NCBI GenBank assembly: GCA_035504175.1
Contig: DATJSJ010000115.1
Location: forward strand, 1-13,973
Origin: DATJSJ01 sp035504175
GTDB lineage: Bacteria; Pseudomonadota; Alphaproteobacteria; Acetobacterales; Acetobacteraceae
DNA length: 13,973 nt
Direction: 5' to 3'
Below are positions 1-5,386 of this stretch, piece by piece (the stretch's first letter is position 1; every line of letters begins with the position of its first letter). A program made the translations under genes and the position numbers. Below the pieces are notes generated by a model. The model was not told where the DNA came from. It was given only the letters and a program-made list of their open reading frames with translations, and searched no databases.

Positions 1-66
1 TGCGGCGCGCGCCATCAGCGCCGCATCGGACGGGTCCGGGTCGTGAGTCGGCGGGTCGGCGGACAT
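1..66 (-). CDS. 5' end of a gene cut by the window edge; possibly an ECF-type RNA polymerase sigma factor
   Basis: Only 22 codons are inside the window. The minus-strand frame starts at an ATG (66-64) and reads MSADPPTHDPDPSDAALMAR, then AA. An acidic, proline-rich leader followed by a 'SDAxLMxRxA' segment is how many extracytoplasmic-function sigma factors begin, just before region 2. A purine-rich AGGAGGAG (complement of 80-87) lies upstream. Its 13-base gap to the ATG is longer than ideal, but no other in-frame start lies between. The remainder lies to the left of the window. If it is a sigma factor, its job would be to direct RNA polymerase to stress or envelope promoters. The family call rests on about ten residues and is tentative; the existence of a gene start is more secure. 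Confidence 0.42.
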   Translation of the reverse strand, partial: MSADPPTHDPDPSDAALMARAA

Positions 67-171
67 GGCGCTGCGGCGGCTCCTCCTGGCAGGGCAGGTC
101 GACAGATGGTGCGGCCGGGCGCGTCAGAAGGGTGGTCATGCCACCGATACGCAGTTCGGGCCGCAAACCCA

Positions 172-188
172 CGCCGCATCCTGCGGCG
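172..188 (-). terminator. Hairpin after the CitE-like gene, possible terminator
   Basis: CGCCGCA-TCC-TGCGGCG forms a perfect 7-bp stem with a 3-base loop. It lies 33 bases beyond the stop of the lyase gene in its direction of transcription. On the minus strand the hairpin is followed by TGGGTTTG, a weak T-rich tail. It fits a weak intrinsic terminator separating the lyase operon from the gene at 1-66, but the short T tract keeps this uncertain. Confidence 0.35.
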
Positions 189-221
189 GGACAACGACGA
201 TAGGGCGCGGATGTTGCGGCC

Positions 222-1094
222 TTATTGCGGCGAGCGCTCACCCGCGGCGGCGAGGATGCGCTCGGCCAGACGGCGGTGCGGCCGGTCGATCATCCGCCCG
301 TCCAGCGCCAGCACGCCCGCGTCCGGCGCCGCGGCAAAGGCCGCCATCACCCGCCGCGCCCAGGCGAGCGCGTCCGCGGACGGGGTGAAGGCCGTCTGCA
401 CCGGCGCGAGCTGCGCCGGGTGGATGCAGAGCTTGCCGGCGAACCCGTCCGCCGCCGCCGCCGCCGCCTCGCGCGCCAGCCCCTCGGCGTCGCGCGGATC
501 GGGGTACGGCGTGTCGAGCGCCGCGACGCCGGCCGCGCCGGCGGCGAGCAGCAACGCCGCCCGCGCCGCCGCCACCGGTGCCGGATAGGTGCCGTCTGGT
601 CGCCGCGGTGCGATGCCGAGATCGGCCGAGAGATCCTCCGCCCCGAAGCAGAGCGCCGCGAGCCGCGGCGTCACGCCCACATAAGCGGGGGGATCGAGCC
701 GCGCGCCCGTGGTCTCGCTCGCCAGTGCCAATACCGCGATGCCGCCCACGGCCAGGCCGGCCGCGCTCTCCAGCGCCTCCAGGTGGTGGTCGAGTGCTGC
801 CAGCATCGCCGGGCCGACGCATTTCGGCAGCATCACCGCGTCGGGCCGCGCCGGCACCACCGCGGCGAGATCATCCAGGTACCAAGGCGTGCCGACCGGG
901 TTCACCCGGGCGATCCGTCCGGGCCGGTCGGCCTGGCGCAGCGCCTCGCCGACCGCCCGTCGCGCCGCGGCCTTGCCGGCCGGCGGCACTGCATCTTCGA
1001 GATCGAGGATCACCCCGTCCGCCTCGGAGGCGAGCGCCCGCGCGGTCTTGCGCGCATCGTCGCCGGGCGCGAACAGCAGCGCGCGCAGCTGCAT
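222..1094 (-). CDS. HpcH/HpaI (CitE-like) family CoA-ester lyase
   Basis: This 290-residue protein is a TIM-barrel lyase of the CitE/malyl-CoA lyase family. Such enzymes split or form C-C bonds in 3-hydroxyacyl-CoA esters such as malyl-CoA, citramalyl-CoA or 3-hydroxy-3-methylglutaryl-CoA. Visible landmarks are the acidic DGVILDLEDAV segment (about 26-36), the CoA-binding arginine in ARVN (62-65), MLPK (88-91), the metal-binding glutamates in ASETTGA (E127) and FGAEDLSADLG (E153, D154), and GKLCIHPAQ (220-228). Length is normal for the family. The ATG at 1094 overlaps the stop of the MaoC gene by one base (TGATG) and has no ribosome site of its own, so translation is probably coupled. The neighbour suggests the pair hydrates an enoyl-CoA and then cleaves the hydroxyacyl-CoA. 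Known parallels are (S)-citramalyl-CoA lyase in itaconate breakdown, malyl-CoA lyases, and the mycobacterial MaoC/CitE pair in leucine breakdown. The substrate cannot be decided from sequence. Confidence 0.88.
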   Translation of the reverse strand: MQLRALLFAPGDDARKTARALASEADGVILDLEDAVPPAGKAAARRAVGEALRQADRPGRIARVNPVGTPWYLDDLAAVVPARPDAVMLPKCVGPAMLAALDHHLEALESAAGLAVGGIAVLALASETTGARLDPPAYVGVTPRLAALCFGAEDLSADLGIAPRRPDGTYPAPVAAARAALLLAAGAAGVAALDTPYPDPRDAEGLAREAAAAAADGFAGKLCIHPAQLAPVQTAFTPSADALAWARRVMAAFAAAPDAGVLALDGRMIDRPHRRLAERILAAAGERSPQ

Positions 1095-1567
1095 CAGCCG
1101 GCCGCCGGATTGCCGTGCGCCGGGCGGCGGCGCATCAGCGCGGCGCGCTCGCAGGCGGCGACCAGCACCCCTGCCTGGTTGCGCGCCTCGTGCCGCAGCG
1201 TGACGATCCCCGCATCGGGCCGCGACCGGCTGGGCCGCGCCGCGACCACGGTCGTGGTCACCCGAAGCGTGTCGCCGGGAAACACCGGCGCCGGGAAGCG
1301 CACGTCGGTCATGCCGAGATTGGCGATCGCGGTGCCGTACGTCGCGTTGTGCACGCTCATGCCGATCATCAGCCCGAGCGTCAGCAGCGAGTTGACCAGC
1401 GGCCGGCCGAACTCCGTGTCCTTCATGGCTTCGGCATCGAGGTGCAGCGCGGCGGGATTCATCGTCATGCCGCAGAACAGCACGTTGTCCGCCTCGGTGA
1501 CGGTGCGCGACCATTCCGCGTCGATGACGCGGCCGGGCACCAGCTCCTCGAAGAACAGTCCGACCAT
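1094..1567 (-). CDS. MaoC-like (hot-dog fold) acyl-CoA hydratase/dehydratase
   Basis: This 157-residue single-domain protein has the MaoC hydratase fold expected to add or remove water on an enoyl/3-hydroxyacyl-CoA. The hydratase-2 motif region is at about 30-45 (CGMTMNPAALHLD). The Asn-Pro and His are present, but the catalytic Asp normally seen in GDxNPxH is Met. It continues with GRPLVNSLLTLGLMIGMSV, IANLGMTDVRFPAPVFPGDTL and a hot-dog strand near the C terminus. The ATG at 1567 follows GGGAAGGAAGG, a good ribosome site; upstream in-frame codons encode unlike, arginine-rich sequence. It is first in a two-gene unit with the lyase, sharing a TGATG junction. By analogy with mesaconyl-CoA, itaconyl-CoA and leucine-degradation hydratases that sit beside CitE-type lyases, it probably works on a methyl-branched or dicarboxylic acyl-CoA; the exact substrate is inferred only. 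Confidence 0.85.
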   Translation of the reverse strand: MVGLFFEELVPGRVIDAEWSRTVTEADNVLFCGMTMNPAALHLDAEAMKDTEFGRPLVNSLLTLGLMIGMSVHNATYGTAIANLGMTDVRFPAPVFPGDTLRVTTTVVAARPSRSRPDAGIVTLRHEARNQAGVLVAACERAALMRRRPAHGNPAAG

Positions 1568-1722
1568 GCGCCTTCCTTCCCGGACGCAATGTCGCCCGCC
1601 GCCGCGCAGCGCGCAAACCGCCGCCGCGACACGGCGCGTTCCGGTCGGCGCGGCCGGACACGCCGGGCTCGCCCGCATCCGGCAGCGCCACGGCGAACCG
1701 ATCCGCCACCGCGGGGGCCAGT

Positions 1723-3153
1723 GTGTGTCGGGTGGCCGCGGCCTGCCATCTTGCCGGCCGCGGCGCCGCCGCCGCAGAGTCGCGCCCGGGCAAGCCGCGG
1801 AGAAACCTCATCCTGGCCCGCAGCATCCTGACCCGGCCCTGGCGTGATCCGCTCGACGTGCTGCTGGCGTGCAGCGCCGAGCCCTGGTGCTTCGGCCTGC
1901 TCTCCGATGGCGGTCCGGACGGCGGCTGGTCCTATGTCGGGGCACGGCCCGAGCGGACGCTGCTCGCCGGCGCGACGGAGGCGGACCCGCTTTCCCGCTG
2001 CGCCGCCTGGCTGGAGCCGGAGCGGCCGGCCGCCGGCCCGCCGTTCCAGGGTGGGGTGGTGGGCATTGCCGCCTACGATCTCGGCGCGCGGTTCGAACCG
2101 GCGATGCCGCAGGCGGCCGATCCCGACTGGCCGGCGCTGGTCGCGGCGCTGTACCCGGCGATCCTCGCCTTCGATCACGGCGAGCGCCAGGTGTACGCGC
2201 TCGGGCGCGGCGCCGATGCGGCGGAGGCCGACCGGCGCGCGGCGCGCGCCCTGGCGTGGTTGGCGGCGCCCGCCGCGGCCGCGCCGGAGTCCGGCGCGCT
2301 CGCGGCCGGCTTCGCCCGCGAGGCGCCGCGGGCTCGCTACGAACGCGCCGTCGCCGACGTGGTCGAACGCATCCGGGCGGGCGAGATCTTCCAGGCCAAT
2401 ATCGCGGATATCTGGTCCGGCACGCTGCTCCCCGGACGCAAACCGGTCGATCTGTTGGCCCGGCTCGCCGGGGCGAGCCCGGCGCCCTTCGCCGCCTATC
2501 ACGCGATGCCCGACCGCGCTCTGGTCAGCAATTCGCCTGAACGCTTCCTCGCGGTCGATCCTGCGGGTGGCGTCGTCACCCAGCCGATCAAGGGCACGCG
2601 GCCGCGCGGCGCGACGCCGGCCGAGGATGCGCGGCTTGCGGCGGAGCTCGCCGCCAGCGCCAAGGACCGGGCCGAGAATTTGATGATCGTCGATCTGATG
2701 CGCAACGATCTCGCCCGGGTCAGCCGTCCGGGCAGCGTGCGGGTGCCCGCACTTTGCGCCGTGCGCAGCTTCGCCAACGTGCATCACCTGGTCTCGACGG
2801 TGCAGAGCCGCCTCGCGCCGGGACGCGATGCCGCCGATCTGCTGCGCGCGTCCTTTCCGCCCGGCTCGATCACCGGCGCGCCGAAGATCCAGGCGATGCG
2901 GGTGATCGCAGGGCACGAGCGGCCGCGCGGCCCGTTCTTCGGCTCGAGCTTTTGGCTGGGGCATGATGGTGCTCTCGACTCCAACGTGCTGATCCGCAGC
3001 GTGGCGCTCCACCGTCGCGGCGATGCCTGGCACTGGGAGGCGCGGGCCGGGGCCGGCATCGTCGCCGACAGCGATCCCGCCGCCGAGGCGGCAGAGACCG
3101 AGGCGAAGATCTCGCGCATCCGCGACGCGCTGCTGGGGGCGGGCGCCGCGTGA
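1723..3153 (+). CDS. pabB: Aminodeoxychorismate synthase component I (PabB)
   Basis: PabB converts chorismate and ammonia (from the PabA glutaminase) to 4-amino-4-deoxychorismate, the first step of p-aminobenzoate synthesis for folate. The chorismate-binding domain fills the C-terminal half. PIKGT (288-292) carries the lysine that marks PabB; anthranilate synthases normally have PIAGT here. SAKDRAENLMIVDLMRNDL and SFPPGSITGAPKIQAM are also present. The end of the gene overlaps pabC by four bases, and PabC uses its product, which supports PabB over TrpE. The start is doubtful. GTG 1723 is the first available start (another GTG is at 1732), but about 30 residues rich in Ala/Arg precede the family-like ARSILTRPWRDPLD segment. 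No ATG or TTG lies nearer. A GGAG at 1799-1802 sits 10 bases before an in-frame CTG at 1813. The N terminus should be treated as unresolved. Confidence 0.9.
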   Translation: MCRVAAACHLAGRGAAAAESRPGKPRRNLILARSILTRPWRDPLDVLLACSAEPWCFGLLSDGGPDGGWSYVGARPERTLLAGATEADPLSRCAAWLEPERPAAGPPFQGGVVGIAAYDLGARFEPAMPQAADPDWPALVAALYPAILAFDHGERQVYALGRGADAAEADRRAARALAWLAAPAAAAPESGALAAGFAREAPRARYERAVADVVERIRAGEIFQANIADIWSGTLLPGRKPVDLLARLAGASPAPFAAYHAMPDRALVSNSPERFLAVDPAGGVVTQPIKGTRPRGATPAEDARLAAELAASAKDRAENLMIVDLMRNDLARVSRPGSVRVPALCAVRSFANVHHLVSTVQSRLAPGRDAADLLRASFPPGSITGAPKIQAMRVIAGHERPRGPFFGSSFWLGHDGALDSNVLIRSVALHRRGDAWHWEARAGAGIVADSDPAAEAAETEAKISRIRDALLGAGAA

Positions 3154-3953
3154 TCGCGCCGGACGATCGCGGCCTGACGCTCGGCGTCGGGCTGTTCGAG
3201 ACGCTGCTGGTGGCCGACGGCCGGCCGGTCGACTGGCAGGCGCATCTCGACCGGCTGGCGGCCGGGTGCGCCGCGCTCGCGCTTCCGCCCCCCAATGCAG
3301 AGGCATGCCGCGCCGCTGCGGCTCGGGCGCTGGCAGAGGCGGGGCTGGAACGCGGCCGGGCCGCGCTGCGGCTGACCTGGACCGGCGGGCCGGCGGGACG
3401 CGGGCTGAATCCACCGCCAAGCCCCGCGCCGGTGCTGTTGGCGACCGCAGCACCGCTCGGCCCGCCGCCGACTTCGCTGCGGCTCGCGACCAGTGCGATC
3501 CGGCGCAACCCGACATCGCCCGCGAGCCGGCACAAGACGCTGAGCTATCTCGACAATACCATGGCGCGGGCGGAGGCGCTGGCGCGCGGCGCCGACGAGG
3601 CGATCATGCTGGCGACCGACGGCGCGCTGGCCTGCGCCGCCGCCGGCAACCTCTTCCTGGTGACGGACGGCCGGCTGCTGACGCCGGCGCTGGACTGTGG
3701 CGTGCTGGCCGGCATCATGCGCGCGCGGGTGCTGGCGGCGGCGGATCGGCTCGCGCTTTCCCCCGTCTGCGCCCGCATCGCCGCCGACGAAATGTGGCGC
3801 GCCGGCGCGGTGCTGGTGAGCAACAGCCTGATCGGCCTGGTACCAGTGAGCGCGATCGACGGAAGCGCGATGCCGGCGCCGGACGCCACCGTCGAGGCCC
3901 TGACCGCCGCATGCCGCGAGGCAGACGAAGTGGCGGACCCCGGCGCCGGATGA
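3150..3953 (+). CDS. pabC: Class IV aminotransferase fold, aminodeoxychorismate lyase (PabC)
   Basis: This 267-residue pyridoxal-phosphate protein should release pyruvate from 4-amino-4-deoxychorismate to give p-aminobenzoate. It shows the fold-IV start DRGLTLGVGLFETLL (6-20), the Schiff-base lysine in SRHKTLSYLDNTMAR (K129), the cofactor-phosphate loop region near GVLAGIMR, and VLVSNSLIGLVPV near the C terminus. That last motif resembles the NSL.G..PV segment of PabC more than branched-chain aminotransferases. It begins with GTG inside the pabB stop (GTGA overlap), so the two are translationally coupled. One oddity is the glutamate that contacts the PLP pyridine nitrogen in this fold (five residues before the Asn of the NLF motif): it is Cys162 here (ACAAAGNLF). 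D-amino-acid or branched-chain aminotransferase is the alternative, made unlikely by the pabB neighbour. Confidence 0.85.
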   Translation: MIAPDDRGLTLGVGLFETLLVADGRPVDWQAHLDRLAAGCAALALPPPNAEACRAAAARALAEAGLERGRAALRLTWTGGPAGRGLNPPPSPAPVLLATAAPLGPPPTSLRLATSAIRRNPTSPASRHKTLSYLDNTMARAEALARGADEAIMLATDGALACAAAGNLFLVTDGRLLTPALDCGVLAGIMRARVLAAADRLALSPVCARIAADEMWRAGAVLVSNSLIGLVPVSAIDGSAMPAPDATVEALTAACREADEVADPGAG

Positions 3954-4100
3954 GCCTCCGGCGAGGCCCTCCGTGTGGGCCAGTGTCGCCGGCCATGCGC
4001 CTCGGGCGCGCAGACCTTCCAGCTTTGGTGCGCCGGTTCCGCTCAGCGCGCCGTTCAAGCGAATGGCTCCCTCCGGCCCCGATCCGCATTACAACGCGGC

Positions 4101-4829
4101 ATGGAGTGGCAGGCACCGGCGATCGTGCTCGATGTGCGTCCCTACGGCGAAGGGGATGCGGTGGCCGGCGTGCTGACGGGAGCGCACGGCCTGTATCGAG
4201 GCCTGGCGCGCGGCGGCGCATCGCGCCAGCGCGCCGCGGTGTGGCAGCCGGGCAATCTGATCGAAGCCCGCTGGATCGCGCGGCTGGCCGAGCAGCTCGG
4301 CAGCCTGACGGCGGAACTGGTGTATCCGGCGGCCGCACTCGCCATGGACGACCCGCTCGCGCTGGCGATGCTGTCGGCCGCCTGCGCCGTCGCCGAAGGC
4401 GCGCTGCCGGAGCGCGAGCCGCATCCGCGCAGCTTCGCCGGCCTGCTGCACCTGATCGCGCATCTCGGCGACGGCGCGGCGCTGCTGCCGCGCTTCGTGC
4501 AGTGGGAGGCGGCACTGCTCGGCGATCTTGGCTACGGACTCGATCTCACGCGCTGTGCGCTGACCGGGACCGCCGATGATCTGGCCTTCGTCTCGCCGCG
4601 CACCGGCCGCGCCGTGTCACGGGAGGCCGCGGGCCAGTGGCGCGAGGTGCTGTTGCGGCTGCCGCCCTTCCTGCTGGCCGACGCCCCCTCCGACCCGGCG
4701 GCCTGGTCGGACGGGCTGGCGTTGACCGGGCATTTTCTGGCCCGGGACGCCTTTGGGGCGCATCACCGGCCGCTGCCCGCGGCGCGGCAGCGTCTCGCGG
4801 ATCGGGTCGCGGCGATGGCGGCGACCTGA
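4101..4829 (+). CDS. recO: DNA repair protein RecO
   Basis: RecO works with RecF and RecR to load RecA onto SSB-coated single-stranded DNA at gaps, and it anneals complementary strands. The 242-residue product opens with an OB-fold segment typical of RecO (MEWQAPAIVLDVRPYGEGDA, then VLTGAHGLYRGLARGGAS with its basic loop). It continues into the helical C-terminal domain (RFVQWEAALLGDLGYGLDL, ALTG..DDLAFVSPRTGRAVS). The zinc-binding cysteines of some RecO proteins are absent, as is common in alphaproteobacteria. I place the start at ATG 4101. The frame is open back to 3975, but that part does not resemble RecO, and RecO proteins begin within a few residues of this MEWQAPAIVL block. There is no clear Shine-Dalgarno before 4101 (ACAACGCGGC). 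It lies 147 bases after pabC and meets the next gene tail to tail with an 11-base gap. Confidence 0.9.
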   Translation: MEWQAPAIVLDVRPYGEGDAVAGVLTGAHGLYRGLARGGASRQRAAVWQPGNLIEARWIARLAEQLGSLTAELVYPAAALAMDDPLALAMLSAACAVAEGALPEREPHPRSFAGLLHLIAHLGDGAALLPRFVQWEAALLGDLGYGLDLTRCALTGTADDLAFVSPRTGRAVSREAAGQWREVLLRLPPFLLADAPSDPAAWSDGLALTGHFLARDAFGAHHRPLPAARQRLADRVAAMAAT

Positions 4830-4840
4830 CCTCGCGCCGA

Positions 4841-5110
4841 TCAGGCGTCGAGGCTGAGCCGCACCATGACCCAGAACAGCATCAGGGCCATCGCGATGCC
4901 AAAGGCGACCAGCATCGCCGGCCCCGGCGGCCTCTGTGCCGCAGCGTCCGCCCGCTCGGGCGCATCGTCGGCCGCGTCGTCGTCCCAATCGACGCAATCA
5001 TCGGCGGGCAGCAGGGCGGCCTCGAGGGCCTGGGATACGAGGCGATGGATGTCAGGACCGGGCGAGACGGGCTCGACTTCGGCTTCGGCGTCGACGATCC
5101 GGACGGGCAT
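4841..5110 (-). CDS. Small acidic single-span membrane protein, function unknown
   Basis: I do not recognise this 89-residue protein, but it looks real. It has an ATG at 5110 preceded by GGGAG seven bases upstream, a codon usage like its neighbours, and a clear architecture. Residues 1-35 form a mixed helical segment (IHRLVSQALEAALLP). Residues 37-56 are strongly acidic (DDCVDWDDDAADDAPERADA). A proline turn follows, and residues 64-84 are a hydrophobic stretch (AMLVAFGIAMALMLFWVMVR) that should span the membrane once near the C terminus, leaving a tail of a few residues. There is no N-terminal signal peptide, so it is probably tail-anchored with the acidic part in the cytoplasm. It is convergent with recO (11-base gap) and divergent from parC. 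No function can be assigned. Confidence 0.7.
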   Translation of the reverse strand: MPVRIVDAEAEVEPVSPGPDIHRLVSQALEAALLPADDCVDWDDDAADDAPERADAAAQRPPGPAMLVAFGIAMALMLFWVMVRLSLDA

Positions 5111-5376
5111 GGCTCACTCCCGGGTTCGATCACGCGCCCGTGAACATACGCCTCACGAATTCGCGAGCAAAGTTAATTCGACGGGTCCCGCCGTTTTTTC
5201 GGAAGGCCGTACCGCCGTTCGACTCCGCCGCCCGGCTTTGCTATCCGCCGCCCCCCGGGAATGGTGCCCGGGTAGATTGGTGCGGCGGCCGCGGCGAGTC
5301 TGTGGGCCGGCTCACGGGCCGGTCACCGCGGCTCGACTGTGGGGGCGTCCGCGCCGGGCGCCGTGCGGTCGCGAGC

Positions 5377-5380
5377 GGAG
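5377..5380 (+). promoter_or_regulatory. Ribosome binding site that decides the parC start
   Basis: GGAG six bases before ATG 5387 favours that codon over the in-frame GTG at 5339. The 16 residues between them (Gly/Ala/Arg-rich) do not look like ParC. ParC proteins normally start shortly before the 'SLAEALSERYLAYALSTI' block, which begins 16 codons after ATG 5387. Confidence 0.6.
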
Positions 5381-5386
5381 TCGACG

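Noticed and set aside
225..1847. Open frame of 540 codons on the plus strand, antisense to the lyase and MaoC genes
   Set aside because: The translation is arginine-rich and has no domain; the opposite strand encodes clear conserved motifs. High GC makes long antisense frames common.
1465..3516. Open frame of 683 codons on the minus strand across pabB
   Set aside because: It is the antisense shadow of pabB and the start of pabC, with biased Arg/Ala/Gly composition and no motif.
3954..3967. GCCTC-CGGC-GAGGC hairpin directly after the pabC stop as a terminator
   Set aside because: The stem is only 5 bp and no T tract follows.
5254..5272. CCCGGG-7-CCCGGG hairpin upstream of parC as an attenuator or operator
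   Set aside because: Each arm is itself palindromic and GC-only, so it is expected by chance in this composition; nothing else supports regulation.
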